A DNA stretch of 64,000 nucleotides from Propioniciclava coleopterorum (GCF_011393335.1 NZ_CP049865.1:3490722-3554721); one strand, 5' to 3'. Positions 20,779 through 32,732 are shown, counted from the first letter of the stretch. Numbers and translations: made by a program. Notes: generated by a model not told the origin, from the sequence alone.

Positions 20779-20882
20779 GGGCACCACCTCCGGTTGCACT
20801 GTGGCATCCGCGGCGTCCTGGTTCAAGGGGCGATCCTGCTCAGAGGTCGGGCACCCGGGGCGTCCGTGTCACGGCGTCCGGC

Positions 20883-22292
20883 TCACAGCGCGACCGCGCG
20901 CGCGATCGTGAAGTAGATCATCAACCCGGTGCCGTCCACGATCGTGGCGATCATGGGCGAGGACACCACGGCCGGGTCGATCCCGATCCGGCGCAGGATG
21001 AGCGGCAGCACGGCCGCGATCAGCGACGCCCACAGCACGATCGCGGCCAGCGACAACGCCACGGTGAGGATGACCGGGCCGCCGACGCCCAGCGTCCAGG
21101 CGCGTGCGGCGCCCATGGCGGCCATCGACAGCCCCAGCAGGACGCCGGTGCGCGACTCCTTCCACACCACCCTGACCAGATCGCGCGCCCGGAGCCCCTC
21201 CGACCCCATCGCGCGGATCAGGGTCGTCGTGATCTGGGTGCCGACGTTGCCGCCGGTGCCGATCAGCAGCGGGATGAAGAAGGCCAGTGCGACCACGTGG
21301 CTGAGCTCGTCCTCGAACGCGCGCAGCACCGTGCCGGTGTACATCTCGGCCAGGAACAGCACCGCGAGCCACGGGGCGCGGGCCCGCCACAGCCGCCACG
21401 GGGACGCCTGCAGGTAGGGACGCCCCAGCGGGGACGTGCCGCCCTGCAGCGCCGCGTCCTCGTCGCCCTCCTCCTCGCGGATGCTCTGGACACCGTCGCG
21501 GGTGATGACGCCCAGCAGGACGCCGTCCTCCAGCACCGGGACCACGCCGTCCGGCGAGTCGTCGGCGGCCCGCAGCACGTGCTCCTGGTCGGCGAGCGCC
21601 GACACCGACCAGCCGCGCAGCTCGTCGCGCGCGACCATCACGCCGGTGACGGGCGCGTCCGGGTCGGCGACCACGAGGGCGCGCAGCGGGATCCAGCCCA
21701 GCAGGGCGGCCTCGTCGCTGAACGCGTGCGCGTGGACCGGGCGGCGGTCGACGTAGACCCCCTCGTCGGCGCAGTCGGGGTCGCGGCGCGCCGCGGCGAG
21801 GGCGTCGGCCACGCGGGCGTCCTGATCCACGTGCAGGTAGGCGGGCCGCATCCAGGAGGCCGCGGACTCCTCGGGCCAGGCCAGCAGCCCGCGCAGCAGC
21901 GCCGACTGGGCGTTGGGCAGGCTCGCCAGGACGCGGGCGGCCACGTCGGCGTCCAGCGTGCGGACGACGCGGGACGCCTCGTCCTCAGGCAGGAGGCCGA
22001 GCAGGCCGGCGGCGGTCGGGGCGGGGACGGCGTCCAGCAGCATCCCGGCGGTGTGGGGCTCGAGCCGGTCCATGAGCCGGGACGCCGACTCCGGCGTGAG
22101 GACGTCCGCGAGCTGGGTCAGCTCCCGGCGGTCCAGGGCGGCGACCTGAGCGTCCACCTCGTCGGTGGGCGTGGAGCCGAGCCACAGCGTGACGGCGGCG
22201 GGCGTGCGGGCGGCGAGCACCTCGGCCAGATCGGCCGGGGCGCGGCGCAGGCGCTCGAGGGTGGGCGTGGTGGTGCGTGCGAACAGGGGCAT
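20883..22292 (-). CDS. mgtE: Magnesium transporter MgtE
   Basis: The product is 469 residues with the MgtE order: an N-terminal superhelical domain (about 1-130, LTPESASRLMDRL, LPEDEASRVVRTL), a CBS pair (about 140-275) that senses Mg2+, and a five-helix channel domain. The channel carries IGTGGNVGTQ and the pore helix IDPAVVSSPMIATIVDGTGLMIYF (the core PAVVSSP is the family signature). GGGAG precedes the ATG by eight bases. The 373 bases upstream hold a promoter, a short leader ORF and a hairpin, suggesting regulation after transcription starts. Confidence 0.95.
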   Translation of the reverse strand: MPLFARTTTPTLERLRRAPADLAEVLAARTPAAVTLWLGSTPTDEVDAQVAALDRRELTQLADVLTPESASRLMDRLEPHTAGMLLDAVPAPTAAGLLGLLPEDEASRVVRTLDADVAARVLASLPNAQSALLRGLLAWPEESAASWMRPAYLHVDQDARVADALAAARRDPDCADEGVYVDRRPVHAHAFSDEAALLGWIPLRALVVADPDAPVTGVMVARDELRGWSVSALADQEHVLRAADDSPDGVVPVLEDGVLLGVITRDGVQSIREEEGDEDAALQGGTSPLGRPYLQASPWRLWRARAPWLAVLFLAEMYTGTVLRAFEDELSHVVALAFFIPLLIGTGGNVGTQITTTLIRAMGSEGLRARDLVRVVWKESRTGVLLGLSMAAMGAARAWTLGVGGPVILTVALSLAAIVLWASLIAAVLPLILRRIGIDPAVVSSPMIATIVDGTGLMIYFTIARAVAL

Positions 22293-22310
22293 GGCGGTGT
22301 CTCCCGGTCT

Positions 22311-22333
22311 GCGGCCGCGCGTGATGCGGCCGC
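22311..22333 (-). promoter_or_regulatory. GC hairpin next to the mgtE ribosome site
   Basis: Two copies of GCGGCCGC (22311-22318 and 22326-22333) flank a seven-base loop and form an eight-base-pair stem. The stem ends five bases before the mgtE GGGAG. It could act as an attenuator or block ribosome entry depending on how far the leader ORF is translated. There is no T-run, so it is not a classic terminator. Confidence 0.45.
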
Positions 22334-22399
22334 GGGTGCGGCGTGGTTGGCGGGGCGACGCGCCCAGATGTCACCGCCGGCGGCCAGCCCCTGGGGGCG

Positions 22400-22465
22400 T
22401 CAGCGCACGCGGGAGGTCACGACCGGGAGCGTCGTGGGTGACGGACTGTGATCCGGAACGTCCAC
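22400..22465 (-). CDS. Possible mgtE leader peptide (MgtL-like, 21 residues)
   Basis: A short ORF starts at GTG 22465, seven bases after a near-perfect GAGGAGGT (22473-22480), and ends at TGA 22402-22400. Its first 14 residues are MDVPDHSPSPTTLP. It is rich in Pro and Asp, as is the Salmonella leader MgtL (MEPDPTPLP...), whose translation is sensitive to low Mg2+ and controls mgtA. It lies just after a predicted promoter and 107 bases before the mgtE ATG. The role is inferred from position and composition; no homology search was made. Confidence 0.5.
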   Translation of the reverse strand: MDVPDHSPSPTTLPVVTSRVR

Positions 22466-22501
22466 GGACAACACCTCCTCAGGTCGATCGGGCCACCGAC
22501 C

Positions 22502-22507
22502 AGCCTA
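22502..22507 (-). promoter_or_regulatory. -10 element of the mgtE leader transcript
   Basis: TAGGCT on the minus strand fits TANNNT and would start a transcript about 15-20 bases before the leader ribosome site. No good -35 was seen. It lies between the terminator-like hairpin of gltD and the leader ORF, the place expected for an independent mgtE promoter. Confidence 0.4.
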
Positions 22508-22558
22508 TCCCGTCCCCGTCGCCCGGGCCACCCGGCGGGCCCTGAGCGGGTGCCGTCG

Positions 22559-22653
22559 GCCGGACGCCGCCCCCGTTCGCCGCGAAACGCCCCCGTCCGA
22601 CGCAGCCGTCCCCGCTGCAACGCGGGCGGCCGACGCGAACGGGGGCGTCCGGC
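22559..22653 (-). terminator. Large GC hairpin downstream of gltD
   Basis: The arms at 22559-22580 and 22635-22653 pair along gcgaacggggg and gcgtccggc with a two-base bulge. The 54-base interior carries more G/C repeats (cgcccccgt). The structure lies 12 bases beyond the gltD stop and probably ends the gltBD transcript. It lacks a T-run. Confidence 0.5.
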
Positions 22654-22665
22654 TCGAGTCGGGCC

Positions 22666-24132
22666 TCAGACCAGCAGGGGCCGATCGTTGGGCTGGATGG
22701 GCTTGGGGAGGTTGGAGCTGCCCTGGAGGTAGGCGTCCACGCCGTTGGCGGCGCTGCGGCCCTCCGCGATGGCCCACACGATCAGCGACTGGCCGCGGCC
22801 CGCGTCCCCGGCGACGAACACGCCCGGCACCGAGGTCTGGAAGTCCGCGCCGCGGGCGATGTTGCCCCGGGGGTCCAGTTCGACGCCCAGCTCCTCGACC
22901 ACGCCGGTCTGCTGCGGGCCGACGAAGCCCATCGCGAGCAGCACCAGGTCGGCGGGGATGACCCGCTCGGTGCCCTCGACCGGGGTGAGCCTGCCGTCCA
23001 CGAACGTCACCTCCGACAGGCGCAGCGCCGTGACGCGGCCGTCCTCGCCGGTGAACTCGCTGGTGGAGACCGCGAACTGACGGTTGACGTCCCCCTCCTC
23101 GTGCGAGGTGCTGACCCGGAAGATCATCGGGTAGGTGGGCCACGGCTGGCCGGCCGGGCGCCCCTCCGGGGGCGTGGGCAGGATCTCCAGCTGCGTCACC
23201 GAGGCGGCGCCCTGGCGCAGCGACGTGCCGATGCAGTCCGAGCCGGTGTCGCCGCCGCCGATCACGACGACGTGCTTGCCGGCCGCCGTGATCTGGTCGG
23301 CCACGGTCTGGCCCACCGCCGCGCGGTTGGCCTGGGGCAGGAAGTCCATCGCCTGGTGGATGCCGCTCAGCTCGCGGCCGGGGATCGGCAGGTCGCGGGG
23401 CACCGTGGAACCGATGGCCAGCACGACCGCGTCGAACCGGTCGCGGAGCTGCTCGCCGGTGATGTCGACGCCGATCGTCGTGCGGGACTTGAAGACCGTG
23501 CCCTCCTGCCGCATCTGCCGCAGCCGTCGGTTGAGGACCTTCTTCTCCATCTTGAACTCGGGGATCCCGAACCGCAGCAGGCCGCCGATGTCGTCGCTGC
23601 GCTCGTAGACCACCACCGTGTGACCGGCGCGGGTCAGCTGCTGCGCGGCGGCCAGCCCGGCGGGGCCGGAACCGACCACGGCGACGGTCTTGTTGGTGTG
23701 CCACTCGGGCACCACCGGCACGACGCGGCGGTCGTCCCACGCCTTGTCGGCGATGGCGACCTCGACGTTCTTGATGGTCACCGGCTCCCGGTTGATGCCG
23801 ACGACGCACGCCGTCTCGCACGGGGCCGGGCAGAGGCGTCCGGTGAACTCGGGGAAGTTGTTGGTCGCGTGCAGCCGATCGGTCGCCTCGCGCCACTGGT
23901 CCTTGTAGATCAGGTCGTTCCACTCGGGGATCAGGTTGCCCAGCGGGCAGCCCTGGTGGCAGAACGGGATGCCGCAGTCCATGCAGCGGGACGCCTGCTG
24001 CCGGATGATCGGCAGGACGGCGCGGCCGGGCGAGCCCGGGTAGACCTCGTCCCAGTCCCGGACGCGGTCGGCGGCGGGGCGCCGCTCCGCGAGTTCGCGG
24101 GCGACGTTGATGAAACCCTTCGGATCAGCCAT
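22666..24132 (-). CDS. gltD: Glutamate synthase small subunit GltD
   Basis: GltD passes electrons from NADPH to the large subunit for glutamate formation. The product is 488 residues. It has an N-terminal cysteine cluster for Fe-S binding (SRCMDCGIPFCHQGCPLGN and GRLCPAPCETACV), an FAD motif AVVGSGPAGLAAAQQL and an NADPH motif VVIGGGDTGSDCIG. The C-terminal FAD stretch is VFVAGDAGRGQSLIVWAI. The start overlaps the gltB stop by 8 bases. Confidence 0.96.
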   Translation of the reverse strand: MADPKGFINVARELAERRPAADRVRDWDEVYPGSPGRAVLPIIRQQASRCMDCGIPFCHQGCPLGNLIPEWNDLIYKDQWREATDRLHATNNFPEFTGRLCPAPCETACVVGINREPVTIKNVEVAIADKAWDDRRVVPVVPEWHTNKTVAVVGSGPAGLAAAQQLTRAGHTVVVYERSDDIGGLLRFGIPEFKMEKKVLNRRLRQMRQEGTVFKSRTTIGVDITGEQLRDRFDAVVLAIGSTVPRDLPIPGRELSGIHQAMDFLPQANRAAVGQTVADQITAAGKHVVVIGGGDTGSDCIGTSLRQGAASVTQLEILPTPPEGRPAGQPWPTYPMIFRVSTSHEEGDVNRQFAVSTSEFTGEDGRVTALRLSEVTFVDGRLTPVEGTERVIPADLVLLAMGFVGPQQTGVVEELGVELDPRGNIARGADFQTSVPGVFVAGDAGRGQSLIVWAIAEGRSAANGVDAYLQGSSNLPKPIQPNDRPLLV

Positions 24133-27100
24133 GAGCGGCCTCCATCATCCTGGTGGTGGTGTCGTGCTCGTCGAGGCCCTCGGCCTCGGCCCGTTCCCGG
24201 GCGGCGATGACACGCGCGTAGTCGCGCGGGAGCACCTTGGTGAACCGATCGCGCCAGGACGCCGCGCCGGCGTCCAGCAGCCCTTGGGCGACGGGCGACC
24301 CCGTGGCCTCGGCGTGCTTGCGCAGCAGCGTCTCGATGCGGTCGATGTCGGAGTCGGTCAGCTCGGCGGCGTCCACGAGCTCGGTGTTGAGCCGGGCGGC
24401 GTCCAGGTCGAGGATCCACGCCAGGCCGCCGGACATGCCCGCGGCGACGTTGCGCCCGGTCGGGCCGAGGATCAGCGCCTCGCCGCCGGTCATGTACTCG
24501 CAGGCGTGGTCGCCCACGCCCTCGACGACCGCGGACGCCCCGGAGTTGCGGACGCAGAACCGCTCGCCCACCTGCCCCGGATGTACAGCTCGCCCGAGGT
24601 GGCGCCGTAGCCGATGACGTTGCCGGCGATGATCTCCTCCTCGGCGACGAAGCGGGACGCCTCGTCGGGCCGCACGGACAGGCGTCCGCCCGAGAGCCCC
24701 TTGCCGAAGTAGTCGTTCGTGTCGCCCACCAGGCGCAGCGTGACCCCGCGCGGCAGGAAGGCGCCGAAGCTCTGCCCGCCCGTGCCGGTGAACGTCACGT
24801 CGATGGTGTCCTCGGGCAGCCCCTTGCCGAGCGTCGCCCTGGTGACGGCGTTGCCGAGCATGGTGCCCACGGTGCGGTCGACGTTGCTGACCGTCGTGGT
24901 GATCGTGACCTTCTCGCCACGCTCCAGAGCGGGGGCCGCCTGCGCGATCAGGTCGTTGTCGAGCTTGGCGGCCAGGCCGTGATCCTGGGTGGTGACCCGG
25001 TGCAGCGGCCCGTCGGTCTCGACGCGGTGCAGGATCGGGCTCAGATCCAGGCCCTCGGCCTTCCAGTGCTCGATCGCGTCCCTGGTCCGCAGCGCCTCGA
25101 CGTGACCGACGGCCTCCTCGATGGAGCGGAAGCCCAGCATCGCCAGGTGCTCGCGGACCTCCTCGGCGATGAACTCGAAGAAGTTCACCACGAAGTCGGC
25201 GTGGCCGGAGTAGCGGGCGCGCAGGTCGGGGTTCTGGGTGGCGACGCCGACCGGGCAGGTGTCGAGGTGGCACACGCGCATCATGATGCAGCCGCTGACC
25301 ACCAGCGGGGCGGTGGCGAAGCCGAACTCCTCGGCGCCGAGCAGCGCCCCGATCACGACGTCGCGGCCGGTCTTGAGCTGGCCGTCCACCTGCACGACGA
25401 TCCGGTCGCGCAACCCGTTGAGCAGCAGGGTCTGCTGCGTCTCGGCCAGGCCGAGTTCCCACGGGCCGCCCGCGTGCTTGAGCGAGGTGAGCGGCGCCGC
25501 GCCGGTGCCGCCGTCGTGGCCCGAGATCAGGACGACGTCCGCCTTGGCCTTGCTGACCCCGGCGGCGACCGTCCCGACGCCGACCTCGGCGACGAGCTTG
25601 ACGTGGATGCGCGCCACGGGGTTGGCGCACTTCAGATCGTGGATGAGCTGCTTGAGGTCCTCGATCGAGTAGATGTCGTGGTGCGGCGGCGGGCTGATCA
25701 GCCCCACGCCCGGCGTCGAGTGCCGGGTCCGGGCGACCCACGGGTACACCTTCTGGCCGGGCAGCTGGCCGCCTTCGCCGGGCTTGGCGCCCTGGGCCAT
25801 CTTGATCTGGATGTCGTCGGCGTTGGTCAGGTAGTCGCTCGTGACGCCGAAGCGACCCGAGGCCACCTGCTTGATCGCCGACCGGCGGGCCGGGTCGTGC
25901 AGCCGCTCGGGATCCTCGCCGCCCTCGCCGGTGTTGGACTTGGCGCCCAGCCGGTTCATCGCGATCGCCAGGGTCTCGTGCGCCTCCAGGCTGATGGAGC
26001 CGTAGCTCATCGCGCCGGTGGAGAACCGCTTGACGATCTCGCTGACCGGCTCGACCTCCTCCAGCGGCACCGGGGTGCGGGTCGTGTCGAAGTCGAGCAG
26101 GCCGCGCACCGTCATCAGCCGGCGGGACTGGTCGTTCACCCGGGCGGTGTACTGCTGGAAGATGTCGTAGCGCTTCTGGCGCGTCGAGTGCTGCAGCCGG
26201 AACACGGTCTCGGGGTCGAAGAGGTGCGCCGGGCCCTCGCGGCGCCACTTGTACTCCCCACCCTCGTCCAGGGTGCGGTGCGGCAGGGTGCGGCGGTCGA
26301 CGGGGTAGCCGATGTCGTGGCGGGACTGGATCTCGCGGGCGATCTGCTCCAGCCCGATGCCCTCGACGCGGCTGGGCGTCCCGGTGAAGTACTTCTCGAC
26401 GAGCGCGGACGACAGGCCGACCGCCTCGTAGATCTGCGCGCCGGCGTAGGAGGCGATCGTGGAGACGCCCATCTTGGACATCACCTTCAGCACGCCCTTG
26501 CCCAGGGCCTTGCGGACGTTGGTGACCGCCTTCTCCGGGTCGACCGTCACGAACATGTCGTGCCGGGCCAGGTCCTCGGCCGTCTCGAACACCAGGTACG
26601 GGTTCACCGCCGCGGCGCCGAAGCCGATCAGCAGCGCCACGTGGTGCACCTCGCGGACGTCGCCCGCCTCGACGATCAGCCCCACCTGCGTGCGGGTCTT
26701 CTCCCGGACGAGGTGGTGGTGGACCGCCGCCGTGAGCAGCAACGACGGGATGGGCGCCATGTCGATGTTGGAGTGCCGGTCGGACAACACGATCGTGCGG
26801 CAGCCGTTCGCGATGGCCTCGCTGACCTCGGCGCAGATCTCCGCCAGCCGGCGCTCGAGTTCCTCGGCCCCGCCGAGCAGCCGGTACAGCCCGCGGACGA
26901 CGTGCGCCTCGAACTGCGGCTGCGTGCCGTCGCGGTTGATCCGGACGAGCTTGGCGAGCTCGTCGGAGTCGAGCACCGGGTAGCCGATGACGATCTGCTG
27001 GCAGGACTCCGGCCCGGCGGACAGCAGGTTGGCCTCGGGGCCGAACGACGCCCGCAGGCTCGTGACGAGCTCCTCGCGGATGGCGTCCAGCGGCGGGTTC

Positions 27101-28641
27101 GTCACCTGGGCGAACAGCTGGGTGAAGTAGTCGAACAGCAGGCGCGGCCGGTCCGAGAGCACGGCGAGCGGGGTGTCCGAGCCCATCGAGCCGATCGGCT
27201 CGGCGCCCGTCTGCGCCATGGGCGCGACGATCATCTTCAGCTCCTCGTGGGTGAAGCCGAAGACCTGCTGGCGCCGCGTCACCGACGCGTGGCTGTGCAC
27301 GACGTGCTGCCGCTCGGGCAGGTCGGAGAGTTCGAGCCGCTCGGTGATCCAGGCGCCGTAGGGCTGCGCGGCGGCGAGCGTCGACTTGATCTCGTCGTCG
27401 TCGATCAGGCGGTGCTCGGCCAGGTCGACCAGGAGCATGCGGCCCGGCTGGAGGCGTCCCTTGCGGACGACGCGCTCCGGCTCGATCGGCAGGACGCCGG
27501 CCTCGGACGCGAACACCACCAGCCCGTCGTCGGTCACCCAGTACCGGCCGGGGCGCAGGCCGTTGCGGTCCAGGGTGGCGCCGATCTGGGTGCCGTCGGT
27601 GAAGCAGACGGCCGCCGGGCCGTCCCAGGGCTCCATGACCGAGCTGTGGAACGAGTAGAAGTCGCGCCGGGCGGCGTCCATCTCGGCGTTGTTCTCCCAC
27701 GCCTCGGGGATCATCATCAGCACGGCGTGCGGCAGGGAGCGGCCGCCCAGGTGCAGCAGCTCGAGCACCTCATCGAAGGACGCCGAGTCCGACCCGTCGG
27801 GGTTGCAGATGGGGAACAGCCGACTCAGGTCGCCCGGGATGAGGTCGGTCTCGAGCAGCGCCTCGCGGGCCCGCATCCAGTTGCGGTTGCCCTTGACGGT
27901 GTTGATCTCGCCGTTGTGCGCCAGGAGCCGGTACGGGTGCGCCAGCTCCCACGACGGGAAGGTGTTGGTGGAGAACCGGGAGTGCACCAGCGCCAGCGCC
28001 GAGGCGGTGCGCTCGTCGGTCAGGTCGCCGAACACCTCGCCGAGTTGCTGGGTGGTGAGCATCCCCTTGTAGACGACCGTCCGGGCCGACAGCGACGCGA
28101 AGTAGGTGCCGGTCTCGTGCTCGGCGCGCTTGCGCAGCGGGTAGACATGGCGGTCCAGATCGATGCCGCCGGTGCCGCGGCGTCCGGTGACGAACAACTG
28201 CTCGAAGTGCGGCATCACGGCCCGGGAGATGGGGCTCAGCGTGTCGTCGCGCGTCGGGACGGGACGCCAGCCGAGCACGCGCAGGCCCTCCTCGATCGCG
28301 AGGTACTCGATGCGGTGCTTGGCCTCGGTGCGCGCGGCGTCCTCGCGCGGCAGGAACGCCAGCCCGACGGCGTAATGGCCGGCCGCGGGCAGGTCGAAAT
28401 CCACCGTCTCGCGGAACAGGTGGTCAGGGATCTGGAGCAGCATGCCCGCTCCGTCACCGGCGCGCTCGTCGGCGCCGGTGGCACCTCGGTGGTCGAGGTT
28501 CTCCAGGGCGAGCAGCCCCTGGGCCACGATCTCGTGGCTCGGTTCGCCGCTCAGCCTGGCGACGAACGCGACGCCGCAGGCGTCATGCTCGAAGTCATGC
28601 CGGTAGAGGCCCTCATCGGGCCTGTGGGGAAAAATGTTCAT
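24125..28641 (-). CDS. gltB: Glutamate synthase large subunit GltB (one apparent frameshift)
   Basis: GltB is the large glutaminase/synthase subunit, about 1505 residues. The N-terminal nucleophile is C22 (HDACGVAF), so a 21-residue propeptide is predicted to be removed. The FMN/Fe-S synthase core includes [45 protein letters not shown] and [16 protein letters not shown]. The C-terminal beta-helix is broken at the cccc run 24575-24578; one added base restores [15 protein letters not shown]. The ATG at 28641 follows GGAG. Confidence 0.95.
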
Positions 28642-28719
28642 TTGTGTCTCCATTCCCGCGGGCTCTGTGGCAGCCGCCGGATCGACGACCTCCTGGCCAC
28701 ACCGCATGGGCGCAGCAGC

Positions 28720-28750
28720 AGAATAAGGGCACGGGGGCGCGGATTCACAA
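28720..28750 (-). promoter_or_regulatory. Predicted promoter of gltBD
   Basis: TTGTGA (28745-28750) and TATTCT (28720-28725), read on the minus strand, are separated by 19 bases. The start would leave an untranslated leader of about 70 bases before the gltB ATG. The match is to the housekeeping sigma consensus only. Confidence 0.5.
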
Positions 28751-28842
28751 CACGTCGTCTGCCGCGTCCGGATTCTGGAACGGTGTCCGGGCGCTCGCGG
28801 CCGCGCCGCACGGACGCCCCTGGGGCACGGTCCCGGACGGCG

Positions 28843-28884
28843 ACACCCCTCGTCAGCGCCGGGATCCGGGCGGACGAGGGGTGT
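28843..28884 (-). terminator. Terminator hairpin of the trp-lgt operon
   Basis: Perfect 12-base arms (28843-28854 and 28873-28884; acacccctcgtc and its complement) surround an 18-base loop that holds a further ccgggatccggg palindrome. It starts 22 bases after the lgt stop and separates lgt from the gltB promoter. There is no T-run. Confidence 0.65.
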
Positions 28885-28906
28885 GTCGACGGGGGCCCGA
28901 CGTGGG

Positions 28907-29842
28907 TCACGCGTCGGGGGGCGGGGAACCCTTCTTCGACGAGGGCGCGGGGGCGTCGTCCGTCGCGGGGCTGGCTTCGGAGGGGTCGTCCTCGGCTTCG
29001 GGCTCGTCGGGCCCGCCCACTCCCCTGCGCTCGACCCAGGGCTCGCGACCGCGCTTGAGCCGGCTCAGCACCACGAAGAGGATCAGGCCGGCGACCGCGA
29101 TGAGAAGCGCCGTCACCTGGTTGGTGCGCAGCGGGCCGATCATGTAGCTGAAGTCCGTGCGGATGCCCTCGATCCAGAACCGGCCGCTGCCGTAGATCAC
29201 CATGTAGAGGGCGAACAGCTTGCCCCACCCGAACCGGAACCGCCGGTCGAGCCAGAGCAGCAGCAGCGCCCCGGCGACGTTCCAGCTCATCTCGTACAGG
29301 AAGGTCGGTTGGAAGGTGGCGACGTCCTCGAAGCCGGGCGGCCGGTGCGCCGGGTCGATCTCCAGGCCGAGCGGGCCGTCGTCCGGCCCGCCGAACAGTT
29401 CCTGGTTGAACCAGTTCCCGAACCGGCCGATGGCCTGGGCCAGGATCAGCCCGGGCGCCAGCACGTCGGCGAAGGCCGTCATCCGGGCGCCGGTGAGCCG
29501 GCAGGCGATGATGGCGCCGATCGCGCCGCCGATCAGCGAGCCGAAGATCGCGATGCCGCCCTCCCAGATGAAGAACGCGCTCCACGGGTTGCGGCCGGGG
29601 CCGAAGTAGTCGCCCCAGTGCGTCAGCACGTGGTAGATCCGGGCGCCGACGATGCCGGACGGGATCGCCCAGAGCACGATCGTCTCGAAGGTCTCGGTGC
29701 GGCCACCGCGGGCCACCCAGCGGCGCGAGCCGAGCCACCACGCGACGACCATGCCCGTCATGAGGCACAGCGCGTAGATGTGGATGGTCAGCGGGCCGAG
29801 CTGGAACTGGCTGATCGGGGGGCTGGGGATCGAGAGCAGCAT
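28907..29842 (-). CDS. lgt: Prolipoprotein diacylglyceryl transferase Lgt
   Basis: Lgt moves diacylglycerol onto the lipobox cysteine of prolipoproteins. The product is 311 residues with seven predicted membrane helices. The Lgt signature [15 protein letters not shown] is at about 142-156. Other conserved parts are [25 protein letters not shown] and [15 protein letters not shown] charged C-terminal tail of about 45 residues follows the last helix. The ATG lies two bases after the trpA stop, the conserved actinobacterial trpA-lgt arrangement. The SBPs in this window are among its predicted substrates. Confidence 0.96.
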   Translation of the reverse strand: MLLSIPSPPISQFQLGPLTIHIYALCLMTGMVVAWWLGSRRWVARGGRTETFETIVLWAIPSGIVGARIYHVLTHWGDYFGPGRNPWSAFFIWEGGIAIFGSLIGGAIGAIIACRLTGARMTAFADVLAPGLILAQAIGRFGNWFNQELFGGPDDGPLGLEIDPAHRPPGFEDVATFQPTFLYEMSWNVAGALLLLWLDRRFRFGWGKLFALYMVIYGSGRFWIEGIRTDFSYMIGPLRTNQVTALLIAVAGLILFVVLSRLKRGREPWVERRGVGGPDEPEAEDDPSEASPATDDAPAPSSKKGSPPPDA

Positions 29843-29844
29843 GG

Positions 29845-30677
29845 TCAGGCTCCCCGGACGCCGGCCGCGAGGTCGGCCACGACGCCCCGCAGCGCGGCGA
29901 AGTCGCCGGGCGTGCCCGCGTCCTCCGCGGCGAGCAGCGTCTTCACCAGCGCGGAGCCCACGATGACGGCGTCGGCGAACGAGCCGACCTCCGCCGCCTG
30001 CGCGCCGTTGCTGACGCCCAGGCCGACGCCCACCAGGGTGTCCGGCGCGAGCGCGCGCAGCCGCGCGACCAGCTCGGGCGCGGCCGACGAGGTCTGCTGC
30101 CGGGCGCCGGTGACGCCCATCACGGCGGTGGCGTAGACCCAGCCGCGGCAGGCGCGGGTGGTGCTGACGATGCGCTCGTCGGTGGAGCTCGGCGCCACCA
30201 GGAAGATCCGGTCCAGGTCGTGGGCGTCCGAGGCGGCGAACCACTCGTCGGCCTCGTCGGGGGTCAGGTCGGGGGTGATGAGGCCCGCGCCGCCCGCGTT
30301 GGCGAAGTCGCGCGCGAAGGCGTCGACGCCGTACCGGTCGACCAGGCTCCAGTACGTCATGCAGACCGCCTGGGTCCCGGTGGACGCGACCGCCTCGACC
30401 GCGGAGAACACGTCGCGGGTCCGGACGCCGCGGCGCAGCGCCGTCGTGCCGGCGCGCTGGATGACCGGGCCGTCCATCATCGGGTCCGAGTACGGCAGGC
30501 CCAGCTCCACGAGGTCGACGCCCGGGGCGTCGCGCTCGCCGCAGATGGCCTTCAGCGCCTCCAGCGAGGTGGGCACGTCGGGGTAGCCGACCGGCAGGTA
30601 GCCGACCAGCGCCGCGCGGCCCTCGGCCTTGGCGTCCAGGAGCGCCCGCCCGGATCGGCCGGGGTCGGTGAACGTCA

Positions 30678-30678
<1 letters not shown>
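29845..30678 (-). CDS. trpA: Tryptophan synthase alpha subunit TrpA
   Basis: TrpA cleaves indole-3-glycerol phosphate and sends indole to TrpB. The product is 277 residues. The catalytic glutamate and aspartate lie in VDLVELGLPYSDPMMDGPVIQ. Phosphate-binding loops are at VGVGLGVSNGAQA and DAVIVGSALV. The ATG overlaps the trpB stop by one base (TGATG). lgt follows after two bases. Confidence 0.96.
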
Positions 30679-31922
<1,244 letters not shown>

Positions 31923-31929
31923 GCGTCCC

Positions 31930-32726
31930 TCACTTCCTCTGCGCGGCGGTGCCCGCCGCGATGAACTCGGCCACGGCGCCCCGGGGTCGCCGTGCTTGAC
32001 CAGGGCCTCGCCGACCAGGACGGCGTCGGCGCCGGCGGCGGCCACGCGGGCCACGTCGGCGGCGTCGAACAGCCCCGACTCGGCCACCTTGAGCCGGTCG
32101 TCGGGGATGAGGTCGGCGAGCGCCTCGAACTGCGCGACGTCGACCTCGAGGGTCTGGAGGTTGCGGTTGTTGACCCCGATGAGCCGCGCGCCCAGGTCGA
32201 CCGCCCGCCGGGTCTCCTCGGCGGTGTGCACCTCCACGAGCGGCGTCAGGCCCAACTCGAGGGCCAGGGCGTACAGGCGGGCCAGTTCGGCGTCGTCGAG
32301 GGCGGCCACGATCAGCAGCGCCAGGTCCGCGCCGGCGGCGCGGGTCTCCCAGAGCTGGTACTCGGTGACCACGAATTCCTTGCGCAGGACGCCGACGTCC
32401 ACGACCGCCCGGACGGCGGCGAGGTCGGCCAGATCGCCGCCGAATCGGCGCTTCTCCGTGAGCACGGAGACCGCGGTGGCGCCCCCGGCCGCGTACTGCG
32501 CGGCCAGCGCCGCGGGGTCGGGGATGTCGGCCAGCGCGCCCTTGGAGGGCGAACTGCGCTTCACCTCCGCGATCACCGACATTCCGGGCCGCCGCAGCGC
32601 GGCGAGCATGTCGCGGGGCGCGGGCGCGTTCGCCACCGCGTCCTGCAACTGCGGCAGCGCGACGCGCGCCTGCCGCTCGGTGAGGTCCTCGCGCACCCCC
32701 ACCACGATGTCGTCGAGGACACCCAT
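31930..32726 (-). CDS. trpC: Indole-3-glycerol phosphate synthase TrpC (frameshift near 3' end)
   Basis: TrpC makes the indole ring of the tryptophan pathway. It has the (beta/alpha)8 motifs [42 protein letters not shown] and [12 protein letters not shown]. Near the end the frame breaks at the cccc run 31979-31982. Adding one base gives [14 protein letters not shown] and a stop at 31930. The length is about 265 residues. It follows a small HGxxPAAW gene by six bases and is not fused to TrpF or TrpB. Confidence 0.94.
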
Positions 32727-32732
32727 GTCGTG

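Noticed and set aside
22293-22665. M-box or ykoK Mg2+ riboswitch before mgtE
   Set aside because: The conserved core of the M-box was not recognised by eye. The leader ORF with a strong ribosome site fits the region better. A covariance search would settle it.
24979-29058. A 1359-codon open frame on the plus strand opposite gltB and lgt
   Set aside because: It is an antisense shadow of gltB with no domain or ribosome site; the gltB motifs on the minus strand are unambiguous.
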